Of a stretch of DNA of 64,000 nt, positions 35,289 to 46,449 are shown piece after piece (position 1 is the first letter of the stretch; the number at the start of each line of letters is the position of its first letter). Both the position numbers and the translations under genes were made by a program. The stretch is from the NCBI GenBank assembly GCA_907163375.1, contig CAJQUW010004793.1:62001-126000 (forward strand), written 5' to 3'. The notes under the pieces were generated by a model. That model had not been told where the DNA came from and ran no database searches. It saw nothing but the letters and a program-made list of their open reading frames with translations. The stretch comes from Prostheceraeus crozeri (Eukaryota; Platyhelminthes; Polycladida; Euryleptidae).

Positions 35289-38172
35289 CAGGGACCTGCG
35301 AAGCCTTTGAGATTCTATTCGATTCCCGAATCGGTTGCCGATTTGAGACTCGATTCGATTCGAAAGTGAGATTCGAAGAAAATTCGAATCGGCTTGCGTC
35401 ATTTGACCAAAAATAATCGTTGTTTTCATTTGATTCATATAGCCTCCTCCGTTCACATGCTTGACATTGCAATATGTTTGGGATGCTGCATTCTCACTGA
35501 AAGTGACGAAAAGCGTCGGTTGCTGAAATGTATCATTAATGTACTCAAATAATCAAAATGTACTCTGTGTTGCAAGTTGTTGTTCAGGTCAAGTCTTCGG
35601 ACTCGGTCGATCTCTATGACCGAGTCTGAAGTACTTCATAATTAACTAACTGTTTTAATAAAGCAGAATTGCAAATGGCCCATTACCAGGTCGTGAGCTT
35701 CTATCCGGCAGGGCTATAGGACATGCGCTTCAGACAGGACTCTTGGTCAAAAGCACGTTGCTTAATTATATATTACATTATATTGAATAGTCTAAAACAC
35801 GAACTCTTGCTACAAGAAAGCCATAACGTAAGGAAGCAAAACTGAAACAGGATATCTAACAAATAAAATAATATTGTTTTATGCATCAGTATACAATCCG
35901 ATCTTTTGACAGTGCTCCTCATACTTCTATTAAGAAGGCCCTTCAAATGACTTAGCTTAATGAAGTTTTTTGCACTTAACTCCTGTAACTTTTGAACCAT
36001 CAGATTACATGCGATTGCATTGTTTCAGACAGGCTTTCGGAAGCTTCAGGGCAAGGGGAACATTTTGTATCGACTGTATAAGTGCCAAATCTCAACCAGA
36101 AAAATCTAGTCAGCAGGAAATTTGTTCATTTTTAGTGATGGACTAACCTGGTGCAGTGACTAGTTTCTCTTTCCTGTTGAGATTGAGTCTATGGTTGATG
36201 GAGGCGAAATGCTTCTCTTATTCTAAATCATCTGCATCTCAGAGATGAAAGTAATAAGACGTATAGCACAAGGTTTAAATGAGTTTATGTACAAAATATG
36301 GTTGTTTTATTGCCGATTTATGGTCTTTGATTTATAGACTTTCCCGTATAGGCTACGGTTAGCTGCTAGAATTCCTTGCTTCATTGATTTTCTATTTGCA
36401 AGCTGACAGGTCCCTACAATAATTAGTTACACATCAAAGTGCTCAAAGTCTTTTGTAATCCTATGGTTGCATGAGCTTGAGTAAAAGTTTACGTAGAAGT
36501 CTATAGTAGAGATGAGCATCGGGTCGGGTTCCAAAAATTCGGATGCCCGAGTCGAACAAAATTTCAACCCGAACCCTACCCGAACCCGATGTCGGGTCCG
36601 GTACAAATGTCTGACCCGAACACGACCCGACCCGATTACATTCGAAAAATCAGAAACATTTCTATATATGAAGCTAATGCCTAATCCTAATGTGATACCG
36701 AGCGGTAGTCTAACTTCATAGTGGCATTATTTTAGTATTTTATTAAAATACTAAAATACTTAAAATACTTAAAATACTGCTTCGCGATGTATTATTGGTG
36801 TAGTAGCATACTCCTTCAAAACTCTGATTGAGACACTTTGACTCTCAATGTTAATGAACATGTCAAGGTCCGAGCAGCAGAACTGCATCAATACATGTAA
36901 CAACATAATTCTGCAGATAGATGCTAAAATTTCAATTATATAATATTTGATGTATAGTTAGGCTTCTGTTCCTATGTAAAGCTTATGTCAAATTAAATTA
37001 AATTTCATTTCTTTCCGTCCATCCTGCGAGCCATGATCTACATGTCATTATGAGAATGAGGCCTTTAGAGACCACAAGAACAGATTCAATTAATTTGATA
37101 ATGATCTTTCGTTGTTTTAAAGGCAAAATATGTAGCGCAAAGTACTATTTTGCTAGATCAATAATTCACAATGAGAACAATGTGATAACCCACAATTTCT
37201 TGAAAACTTCATTGAACTTCAGGTACACATGAAACAGTACCAACTTCACTGAAAATATTTTTTAACGTTCTAAACATTTTTCAAATTTGTATGCTCCAAC
37301 CCGAAAAAACCCGAGTTCGGGTTATTTCGGGTTTTAGATAAAAGAGATAATCCTACCCGACCCGACTTCTTAATTGCTCTACCCGAACCCGACCCGAACC
37401 CGAGCATTCGGGTTCGGGTAGGGCCTCGGGTAGGATCGCTCATCTTTAGTCTACAGGTCATTTGATGATTTGTTTTGAATTCGTCCTCAAAAACTTTTCT
37501 TTGTGGACAGTGATAACATGGGAAGTTGTAGGCATCAATAGATTGTTGCCAAAATTCGATTATTTTTTTCTGATCTGAATATTGCGATAAAAACTATAGA
37601 ATCGACTGATTGCTTGTTCAGGAAAATTCGTGCTTTCCTGGCTCAGGATCTAAGCACAGGGACGATTGATAGAGGTTGCATTTCCAGTACCGCGTGAGAT
37701 TAAAAGAACTTTTTCTATGAACCTGAATTCAAAAAAACCTAGTTCCTATCATCAAATTAAACTATACTTGCGGGTAATTTAGCAGAGCAGGGTCAATCGG
37801 CAGCTCAAGATATTTTCTCAGAAAACACCCATATAACTCGAAATAGGTTGTAGTTAGAAAACACAGTAGATTTTGATTTTTTCAGAAGAATAGAGACAAT
37901 TTTATTTGACTGCTTATTTCTTTATGAGTGCCAAGGTGTCATTGCATCTTTCAATGGCCATGTACATGTAAATTAGATGATTACTAGGTCTCTTGACAGG
38001 CCTACTTTGAAGGCTACCGGTATTGCTGGCCTAGTAAATCTTTCTCAGAAATAAGCTCAAGTAGGCCTTCTCAAGTGTTCTATGATTCAATTCGAGATTC
38101 GATTCGCGAATCATGACCCTATTCGATTCGAGATTCGATTCGACTCAAAATTTCACAATTTCCATGTCCCTA
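35289..38172. mobile_element. Probable non-autonomous hAT-like element with ATTCGATTCG arrays
   Basis: The left end CAGGGACCTG pairs with a right end whose complement begins TAGGGACATG. Both ends carry dense arrays of GATTCGATTCG-like words (35310-35400 and 38090-38150). The flanking 8-mers match poorly, so the target site is not confirmed. It contains a second hAT element. No transposase frame was seen. Confidence 0.5.
36507..37448. mobile_element. Non-autonomous hAT element with CGGGTTCGGGT arrays
   Basis: The termini TAGAGATGAGC and GCTCATCTTTA bound 942 bp, flanked by GTCTATAG (36499-36506) and GTCTACAG (37449-37456), an 8-bp duplication with one mismatch. Both ends hold repeated ACCCGAACCC / GGGTTCGGGT words, forming strong inverted arrays. 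A perfect 21-nt hairpin, TAGTATTTTATTAAAATACTA, sits at 36733-36753. The AT-rich interior has no transposase. Confidence 0.88.
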
Positions 38173-38180
38173 CGCGACAT

Positions 38181-39786
38181 CCAAACGACGCTTAATTAGC
38201 CCCACTCTAGGCTGCAGCCACAAAAAGGAGACAAGATCCTAAACAGAAGTTTGCGAAGGAATAATGTGTTTGTTTCATTCTCTGTGAAATGGTTTAAACA
38301 AACGCACATGCAAGAGAAAAGCTCATGTAATTATTTAAAGAAGAGCTGCAGCTCCAAAAAGTGACTCAAGCAAAACATTACAAAATGAGTGACCTTTCAT
38401 GTAACCGAGCGTCAGAAATTCAGAAACATATCAGCAGTTGATGCCTGGAAGATAGAAAATAATACCTAGGTAATTATAATATTGTAAGGCGCTCAGATAG
38501 TGGAACCCGCAGATATAGAAAGCTGTCCAATCTCCATCAATAAAAGGTAATCCATAAGGAAATGGCGACGATAACAGCAATTTTGAAGTATGGCACATGT
38601 ATAATCGATCTTAATTTGATATTGCACTTCAATTTGCATAATGCATTGCTTCATTGTGATTTCATGAAGAAGTCATTAAAGTTACACATTTCTTTATCTA
38701 TAATGACGCTATCGACATAAAACAAAACAGAAAGTATGCCCATGCTGTGTATATGATTCGTTCCATCTTGTCGATTTTTACTTTCATTGCAATTATTATT
38801 AAGTGTAAAAAATAAGATCATTCCAAGGTTTCTACGTTTAATTCCCCTAACTTCTGGTATTAATTCTCCTAGCTTAATTTCTGGCATCGTAAACAACTTG
38901 TTGGATGAGTAATGGTCATGCTTACTCCTTCTTACTTGATTTGTACTTAATTCTCCTTTTAAGATTCGCAGTTTTACTGTATTAATTTTCTTGATGATAT
39001 ATACACCGTATTGTCTGGTATGCATGTATTCTGTACATTCTTCATTACTACCTTACAAATTAATCAAGCATGACGCGCCGTAGATGTCTGCGTTCTCTAG
39101 TGGAACATGGATGTTATAGCCTTCGTAATTATATCTGACATGTGATTTTCAAAGCACAAATATGATACCTGACATGTGAATTTTGCGACAAGTGGCTGAT
39201 GCCTGAAGTAAGCAATTCTTGAAATTTTTGTAGGAGAGGATAAAATCTGGTTTGGAGTTCCATTGATTGTATGCATATTTATCATTACTTTAATTAATAC
39301 TCAATAAATGCGCACAACATTGATTTTCTAACTATGTCAGGAGGTGCATCTACAATCTATCTTCGTTAAATCAATTTAATAAAAAACGAATTGTCGGAAA
39401 ATTCACAAACAAATATTACTGCGATAGTCCGATAGAATACCAGGTTTTTGATGGAAATTCAGGTAACGTTGTAGTGCCGCTAGATAACTGACGAAATATA
39501 GCTAAAACTTACAATGTAAGGAATACAATATTTTCCATCAAAAGCTTGACATTTCTAAATGAACATTGCCATGACAAATGACCATGGCCTATTCTTGAAA
39601 GAAAAATTATCCGTTATAAAGAATGAGGATGGACATTGTTTTGACCACATGCTCTGATTCTGATTTTAGCCACAATGAGAGTGGTGAAATGAATTTGTGT
39701 TTTCAATTGCATTTGTGACATGTTGCATGTTTTTGCTTTCTATTTTATCTACTTTATTTATGCAGGCCCTCCAAATGTGTGTATTA
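38181..39786. other. No gene recognised
   Basis: AT-rich non-coding sequence. A 124-codon frame on the minus strand (38651-39025) shows no motif I know and is not called. Confidence 0.4.
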
Positions 39787-40285
39787 CCAAATGGTATGTG
39801 TTAACGTGGTCGTTCATCGGTAAAGTAGTTTCAATATTCAATAAATATAATATGCAGTCATTTGGAACGCATAGAGACAATTTAGTAACAGGAAGCCTTT
39901 CAGCTGCTTTACTGCAGGTGCATGTATGCCACATCAACTGTAGAATATCAGGGCCTCCTGGATGGTACAGAGCTGCTAGATTGTTGCTACTCTGGGTCCC
40001 ACTCCGCACCTTCGGATGTATCTTCTAACGAATAAGTCGCGGTAAGTCCAGAGCATATTTCTGATATATAGAATAGAATGTGTTTATCGTTCAAAAATAG
40101 AAGTCAAAAAATTACGGCTTGCAGACTTGTGAATAGTTATGATGCAAGTCATAGTAAAATCATACTGTTATTCGAAAGGGAGAGAATGCATGGACTTTTG
40201 AGCACGGATGGTTAGGAGTCGAAATTGATTGCATCGAGGGAGACGATCCGGAATCAGATCGTGGAGCAAGTGACATTCACTCGTC

Positions 40286-41390
40286 TCAATTTAGCGAAGG
40301 AGTTTTAGCTGTTGAGATACTTTCCTTGACACAATGTTTTGTGTCCCACAAAGACATGTTCGAGGATTCTGCCCAAAAATATTTCGGTGAGCACGCTTTT
40401 CGATCCGCTGAAGTCTTGTCGATAAATTTCCTGATGGTTTGATGAAAACAGGACAGCAGTGTTCTAACAAGGATCTGATGGTCGCGCCACATATCTGGTG
40501 TAGATCGAACCGACTTAAATATCGCTTAATGATTTTGAGTGCATAAAATCGCTGATTGGCTTTCTTGGTGATTTCATCAAAATGAATCGTCCATTTCAAG
40601 CTTGAATTTAGAAGTATGTAGACACTTAGAAGTTTGATAGCGTCACGTTGCTTCAGAGGCATTGTTGGATCCAAGAGCAATATTTCAGCGCGTGTTCATT
40701 AAGATGCAAGATTTTTCATTATTCACTTTCACACCGTCATAACTGCACCAGGCAACATCAGTAATACATTTCTTGATATTGTTTGGATCATCACTGAGGA
40801 GCTTAATGCCAATGGTCATATCGTTCTCATATTTCATCATCGTCAAACTACTCGACATGAATCCCGTTTCACTTTGGATTTTCACGATGGTCGCATTAGA
40901 GTGCATCGAATGGTTGGTAAGAGGTATTCACCCTGCTCCATATCTGAGCATGATCGCTATGGTGGTGGTAGCGTGATGATCTGGGCCGGTATCTGGTACG
41001 GAGGTCGAACTGTCGCAGTCATTGTGAATGGGAACTTGAACGGAGAGCGATATTTATCGAATATCATATCTACAATCGTCATCCCAACGGTAAATGAACT
41101 CAACCTCATATTCCAGGATGACAACGCTCGATTCAAATCGCTGACGCAACTGGAGAATAACATAGGACCAAGTGCTGTGCCTTGCGGGACTCCTCTACGA
41201 ATCACAAATGACAAGGATTTAGTCTCATTGACCTTCACAACGGAAGTACAATTTGAGAGATAATCTTGTAGCCAAAGAAGATAATCAACCAGGAATCCAC
41301 CAGTAAAATCTTTGCACATCAATTTAGTGATGGCCAGATCATGCAATATGCAATCGAACTATGCAATCTGGACAAGTTCAGACATCAGAC
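40286..41390 (-). mobile_element. LINE-D RT fragment (copy 1)
   Basis: Read on the minus strand: LVDYLLWLQDYLSNCTSVVKVN and IRRGVPQGTALGPMLFSSCVSDLN (41346-41130), then, after an inserted segment, KYENDMTIGIKLLSDDPNN in place of the YADD region (about 40870-40685). The thumb follows (WTIHFDEITKKANQRFYAL, SLLEHCCPVF, LQRIEKRAHRNIFG), ending near 40290. It is a CR1/Jockey-type RT C-terminal half. The catalytic motif reads YEND rather than YADD, and several lesions are present, so it is dead. Confidence 0.82.
40850..41127 (+). mobile_element. Tc1/mariner transposase fragment inside LINE-D (copy 1)
   Basis: On the strand opposite to the LINE, the translation ESRFTLDFHDGRIRVHR, YGGGSVMIWAGIWYGGRT, VIVNGNLNGERYLSNII and LIFQDDNAR is the central DDE region of a Tc1-like transposase, from the DESRF block to QDNARPH. 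The piece has no terminal repeats and interrupts the LINE RT exactly between the VSDLN and YADD blocks. It was probably captured by repair or template switching rather than by a cut-and-paste insertion. Confidence 0.8.
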
Positions 41391-41399
41391 ATAGTATGG

Positions 41400-44200
41400 C
41401 GCAGCCAAAATACCCAGGGTTGTCTTACGTCCTCAAACCCGAGTCCATTAATTTCGCATGCAGCTAATACAAGAATTTTGCCATGTTTTTGAAATGTTTC
41501 AAAACTAAATAGTGTCATGTCTTCTATTGTTCTAATTTGCTTTTATTATATTGTTTATTCCAGCATTTTCTATCGTTTCTTTGCAATCGAGCAGCATACG
41601 CGAAATAAATCCCTTGTAATATCGATAACATGTTAGTCGTAAGTTAACTAAATTTCATGTTTATATCATATCACTAATATTTGCGGACGAGGGAGCGGCT
41701 CGTCTCCAACAAACGAATACAGTGGATTATTGAATTACATCCACTGAAATGCAGCTCGAGTAGATAAATGGAGTGGGAAAAGGATGTAAGCTGTTTAGAG
41801 GACCTCAATTCGAGGAGTGGAATAGAATGAAGTAATTACGAAGACATCTAGGATTGAGTATCACCTTTTAATCATAATCGATATCGTAGTAGGTTCAAAA
41901 GTTTAAATTCTAGTTTTGATGTTCTCTCGTCGGTCACTAATGTGTCCGTTGCAGTACAAGAATATTTTATGATCTCATTTTCTTTGCTACTTGAACAAAG
42001 CAGCGCCACGACCAATTTTTTAACCCCCACCCCTGCCTCCGTCCCTGATTGTACGCTTATATTACTATCTTGAAGACAGTTTTTATATCATATTACGTTA
42101 TATTATATTATTTTTTAGTATATTACATTTTTGAAGACTCATGGTAGGCCTTTATGTATTTTATACGGTTGGCAACATAATGTTGAAATATAGGGTGTGA
42201 CTAAAAATTATTGAGATTCTCATAAGAGAAGATGAAATAACGTAACTATAGTCATCATACATACTTATATATATGCTTATTAGGCCTATACTCACTACTT
42301 TATACATTACACTAAAATCCGATGTGTCGTGGAACAGTAGTGCTCGGCAATTATCTGACAAAAAAACTTAGCCTTTCCGATTTACATATCACCTGATCGC
42401 TGATTATCATAGATATGTAAACGTGCGTGCAACGAGGCACTACTGACGGTCATTTTTGGAAACACTTGCTAATGTTTTAATGACCTCTAAACTTCATTTG
42501 GCTATGAAACTGTTTCCCGTTCGACCACTTTCCATTTGGCAGGGATGCCACCCACGTCCGGTGAGCCCACTGAAGCTTGCAGAGCATTTAGTCGAGCAAA
42601 ATTAGTGCGTCGGTGAAATGCGGCACTCATTGGCGAGCATGTAAGGAGAGCCATTTTTCATTGCGGGATATTGAACAATTAACGGGAGGTTAGCATGGAC
42701 TTGTTCTTGTTCATCCAGGGAAAACTGCAGCTCTACTACGTGTGTTTGACCTGGGTTCATCATGCCTTCAATGCAATTTGCTTCGCAAAAATGGCGCCAT
42801 CTCAATCAGGAATCGCTAGAAAGACATGAATAAGTGAGCCTGACTACGTTGATCAAGACGATACCTGGACCGAGAACCGGTGAGAAAATAGTCTAAGATC
42901 CCAACAGAACCAACTCTATCTTTGATCAACAACACGAGTCCCCATTTTGCCAAAAAACAGCACGTTAGCAACAGGATTGGTTGTAGGTTTCTTTTGTGTT
43001 TGGATTTGGTTTCCTGATGAAATTCTGCGTCGACATGTTGTGCTTCTTGGGTGTAGGTGTGGTTTAGGTGTGTTTTTGCGTGTTTTTGAGTGAGAAACTG
43101 GCTGTACCGGCTAAATAAAGCCTCGTAGGTGAAAATGGACGGCGGATTTGGACTTTTTGGCCAATTTTGGGTCTAGGGTACTTGTTTCCAAAGTCGTAGA
43201 CCAAACAACGAAGAACTTCAACCCCCCCCCTCGGCAGCGTTCTTCCAACTTTGGTTCTAGAGATCGTAGAAAGTCGTGCAACAGCTCGTTTGAAAGCTAA
43301 GAGTGTCACAAATTCATTGGAAAGCACAGTTTGGTCCCATCTTTCATTGATGAGGCTTGAGAGTGACATTGAGACTTTTGGTCATATTAGAGAACCGTCA
43401 GAGGTTGAGTTTTGTGTTTTGGGCTCCAGCGGGCGAACAAAAAATCGGACGAGAAAACTGAGACCAGATTTAAATTCAGCGTTAAATTTTGGATAACCAA
43501 TGTCTAACCTCCCCCTCTTATCGATTGCATATTCACAGGATATGTCAGTACGAGATCGGGAGAGGAATCTCACTAAGTTGAAAAACTGACTACAGGTAAG
43601 TCGTTCCTCTTGAGGTCCGATATCGGACTTCTGACTTTTCGTTGCTGATATCAGCTAAGAAGTCGGACCTATAGGTTAGTCAGTATAGCATGACTGACCA
43701 TTTGATGATAGTAGGCCGAAGTCTTCAAATGTCTATAACTTTACTTCTAAAAGTCCTTTAGACTTGATTCAAAAAACGTTTGACAGCTCATGATGTGCTG
43801 TAGGTGACAGACTACTTATAAACGTTTATAAACGTTTAAGTAGTACTAAAATACTTAAAAATTTAAATTCGTATTTAATGATGACGATGATCAAAGTTTT
43901 TGAATAAAAAGCAGTCGTTTATGAGTCTCTGCCACTTGGGACGTTTCCTCTTCTAAATAACTCCACCGGCTTTCATGTCAAAATTGGGGCCCGGATACCA
44001 ACACAGTGACATGACGCACGCTCTGTTCGCCCCAGGTTGGATTTGTGGGTCGAGGCCTTGGAGCTGGGATAACATCCCCTCTGAGTAATGCCTGTAACAG
44101 ATTCAAGATCCTAAAGCCTATCAAATGTTTTTGGACTTAGTCTTTCAATTCATATCAGCAAGTAGTATCCTATAAACACTTGCTATCAAATTTTTACTCT
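41400..44200. other. 2.8 kb without a recognised gene (copy 1; repeated at 47564-50364)
   Basis: Mostly AT-rich. A minus-strand frame at 42602-42805 (RWRHFCEANCIEGMM...) is protein-like but unrecognised. A region at 43588-43683 can fold into a long hairpin (CTGACTA with TAGTCAG, and GGTCCGA with TCGGACC), and contains the palindrome GTCCGATATCGGAC. AAACGTTTATAAACGTTTA repeats lie near 43815-43835. A C run interrupts 43220. Confidence 0.4.
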
Positions 44201-44487
44201 ATCTTTACAGAATCGTCACTATGACTAAAATGATCAATGCACGAATGCTTATCGGCAAGTGTAGCTGTGGCCGTATTGCCAGAGGCAGCGAGCTCATGAA
44301 GCACATCAAAGAGAAGGGACGGTCGGCGAGCATGTGAGAAAAGTGTTGTTGAGGGTGTGTGTGCATCATGAGGTAGTATGTGAGGATGGGAGTTATGTAG
44401 AGTTCATTAGGAACCATAGCCAGTGCCCTAGTGGCAATATTAATATGCATGGGTTTAAGTCGTGGCTTGAGGCGAGTTTTGTTAGAT

Positions 44488-45357
44488 ATGGAAGAGGTAA
44501 GAGTGGAAGTGGCGACGATTGCGGGTGCGGGGGGGAAGAAATGTGTTTCCAAGGCGACTGATGAGGGTTTGAGTGAGGAAGAAGTTGAGTTGAGAGGGAA
44601 CATCAAGAAGCCTGATGTTGATGTTGATTTGGATGACGTGTTGGAGGAATTGTTTGGGAACATTGGTGATCTTGGGGAGAAAGGAAAGGATGAGGGAAAG
44701 GAAGTGGGTAAGCCGTTGGCGACATCATCGCCTCGGAGGGAGGAAGGGAACACGATGGATGAATATGTGAGGATGAAGGATCGATTGAGGGCGGTTGAGG
44801 AGAAGAATAAAGTATTAGTGATGCGGGATGAGAAGTTGACTGCGAAGGCTGAAGGGTATAAGGTGACGAGAGAAGTGTTGGAAGGTATGAGGCAGAAGGA
44901 GAAAGAGTGGATGGTGGAAAGGAGTGAGCTGATGAGAAAAGCAAGTTTGGTGAGTAGTCTGCAGGCGAATTTGTTGAGAAAGAATGATGAGATAGATCGG
45001 ATGCGAAGCGTGGTGAAGGAAACAGCGGAAGTGAAGGGCGTGAACAAGAGGTTGGTGGCTGAAGTGAAGCGATTGCATGAGCGTGAGAAGTGTAGAAGAA
45101 GAAGAATGTATGAAGTCCATCTTCACCTCTTCGAAAATAATGTGTGCGACGCCCCAACGATCACTAGTGACCCCAATCAGACGCAGCAATGCTACGAGGG
45201 CGACGGAGTCCGATGTCTCCACATGAACATGGACATCACCGGCGAGCTTGAGGACTTCATCGTCCGAAAAGTCCGGAAGAAAGCTCCCAGTAAGTTACTT
45301 CAACATGATCATTTCCTTACCGCATCTAATCTCTGCTCTGGACAGACATCGGTCTGA
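44488..45357 (+). CDS. Coiled-coil protein of unknown family (copy 1)
   Basis: A frame of 289 residues from ATG 44488. The coding strand is strikingly purine-rich (GAG/GAA/AAG codons), unlike its neighbours. Residues about 25-90 are acidic and glycine-rich, residues about 95-205 form a charged coiled coil (MKDRLRAVEEKNKVLVMRDE..., MRKASLVSSLQANLLRKNDE) ending in a basic cluster (HEREKCRRRRM). A Cys-containing tail of different base composition follows (CDAPTITSDPNQTQQCYEG, ITGELEDFIVRKVRKK). A GTAAGT donor-like site at about 45291 suggests the tail may be spliced. Just upstream, 44221-44333 encodes a small CxC...H peptide (KCSCGRIARGSELMKHIKEK) after an acceptor-like TTTACAG. A link to the Polinton is suggested only by the 32-nt motif at the gene's end. 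Function unknown. Confidence 0.5.
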   Translation: MEEVRVEVATIAGAGGKKCVSKATDEGLSEEEVELRGNIKKPDVDVDLDDVLEELFGNIGDLGEKGKDEGKEVGKPLATSSPRREEGNTMDEYVRMKDRLRAVEEKNKVLVMRDEKLTAKAEGYKVTREVLEGMRQKEKEWMVERSELMRKASLVSSLQANLLRKNDEIDRMRSVVKETAEVKGVNKRLVAEVKRLHEREKCRRRRMYEVHLHLFENNVCDAPTITSDPNQTQQCYEGDGVRCLHMNMDITGELEDFIVRKVRKKAPSKLLQHDHFLTASNLCSGQTSV

Positions 45358-45369
45358 CTGAATCTATCA
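45338..45369. promoter_or_regulatory. 32-nt hairpin motif, copy in unit 1
   Basis: CTGGACAGACATCGGTCTG, followed by ACTGAATCTATCA. CAGAC pairs with GTCTG around a short loop. The same word recurs at 51502-51533 (duplicate unit) and, independently, at 52827-52858 beside the histone-type stem-loop. Role unknown. Confidence 0.6.
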
Positions 45370-45410
45370 CATAATTAGAAAGACTGAGTCATGTCTTTGT
45401 TTCAGAGGGG

Positions 45411-45418
45411 TATATAAA
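45411..45418 (+). promoter_or_regulatory. TATA box (repeated at 51575-51582)
   Basis: TATATAAA lies 44 bp before an ATG and about 45 bp after the 32-nt hairpin motif. It is nearly the same core as the one before the Polinton polymerase gene. Confidence 0.55.
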
Positions 45419-45454
45419 CCATTGCCTCTCTATATTTTCATTCTATACTTCATC

Positions 45455-45682
45455 ATGAAAACACCTAAGACGACAGTCAGCTCTCCTGACAAGCCTTGGC
45501 TTAGACCGAGAAATTTATTTATTGAGTTTCTAGAGATGGAGGAGCGAGAGCGAGTCTATAACAATCTTGCTCGAATTGGCTCATCAACAACTGACAATGA
45601 TGCCAATTCAACAGAGTGGTGGTATATATCATTCGATCGTTGGCTTTCATGGTTAATGGTCGGATTGCTCTACGGCTCTTGA
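45455..45682 (+). CDS. Small ORF after TATA box, unknown (copy 1)
   Basis: 75 codons beginning MKTPKTTVSSPDKPWLRPRN, then a helical charged stretch (FIEFLEMEERERVYNNLARI) and TEWWYISFDRW. A second open frame overlaps its end (about 45616-45885, ending KRSPNTNYSRA) with an internal GTAAGT, so the real gene may be spliced or broken. Its position behind a strong TATA box is the main support. No family recognised. Confidence 0.4.
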   Translation: MKTPKTTVSSPDKPWLRPRNLFIEFLEMEERERVYNNLARIGSSTTDNDANSTEWWYISFDRWLSWLMVGLLYGS

Positions 45683-46449
45683 AAACTGAGCATTTGCTCG
45701 TAAGTATATCTATGGTGGAATTAGATCAACGCATTACCTATACACCAAATGAGTTACAGAATAAGATCTCTAGGATGTACTGGACTGAAAAGATGTATCA
45801 AAAGACACATTTTTATGCTGAAAATTGGGAATCTGGAACATGCCTGCCAAAACGCTCACCTAATACCAATTATTCAAGGGCGTAGAACTAATTATGATTC
45901 AAAAACAATGATTATAGCAAAGTACGTCAGCGACACTTAATTCCAGTTGACCAAATGGTATGTGTTAACGTGGTCGTTCATCGGTAAAGTAGTTTCAATA
46001 TTCAATAAATATAATATGCAGTCATTTGGAACGCATAGAGACAATTTAGTAACAGGAAGCCTTTCAGCTGCTTTACTGCAGGTGCATGTATGCCACATCA
46101 ACTGTAGAATATCAGGGCCTCCTGGATGGTACAGAGCTGCTAGATTGTTGCTACTCTGGGTCCCACTCCGCACCTTCGGATGTATCTTCTAACGAATAAG
46201 TCGCGGTAAGTCCAGAGCATATTTCTGATATATAGAATAGAATGTGTTTATCGTTCAAAAATAGAAGTCAAAAAATTACGGCTTGCAGACTTGTGAATAG
46301 TTATGATGCAAGTCATAGTAAAATCATACTGTTATTCGAAAGGGAGAGAATGCATGGACTTTTGAGCACGGATGGTTAGGAGTCGAAATTGATTGCATCG
46401 AGGGAGACGATCCGGAATCAGATCGTGGAGCAAGTGACATTCACTCGTC

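Larger units (their letters stand above)
39787..45950 (+). repeat. Tandem 6,164-bp duplication, copy 1
   Basis: Every open frame in this unit recurs exactly 6,164 bp further on. Where I compared bases, I found only one difference (C at 40865, A at 47029). The copy 1/copy 2 junction is ...CAGTTGA|CCAAATGG at 45950/45951, with at most 1 bp of microhomology. The unit holds a LINE fragment with an embedded Tc1/mariner piece, about 2.8 kb of non-coding DNA, a coiled-coil gene and a small TATA-driven ORF. Confidence 0.95.

Noticed and set aside
38651-39025. 124-codon minus-strand frame
   Set aside because: No motif, no paralogue and ordinary AT-rich composition; probably chance.
40874-41263. Plus-strand frame read as one 129-residue host protein
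   Set aside because: Its first part is a Tc1 transposase fragment and its end is antisense LINE sequence, so it is a chance fusion.
44205-45047. Long minus-strand frame rich in serine and proline (also at 50369-51211 and nearby)
   Set aside because: It is the mirror of the purine-rich coiled-coil gene. The biased codons leave the opposite strand open, and the translation is low-complexity.
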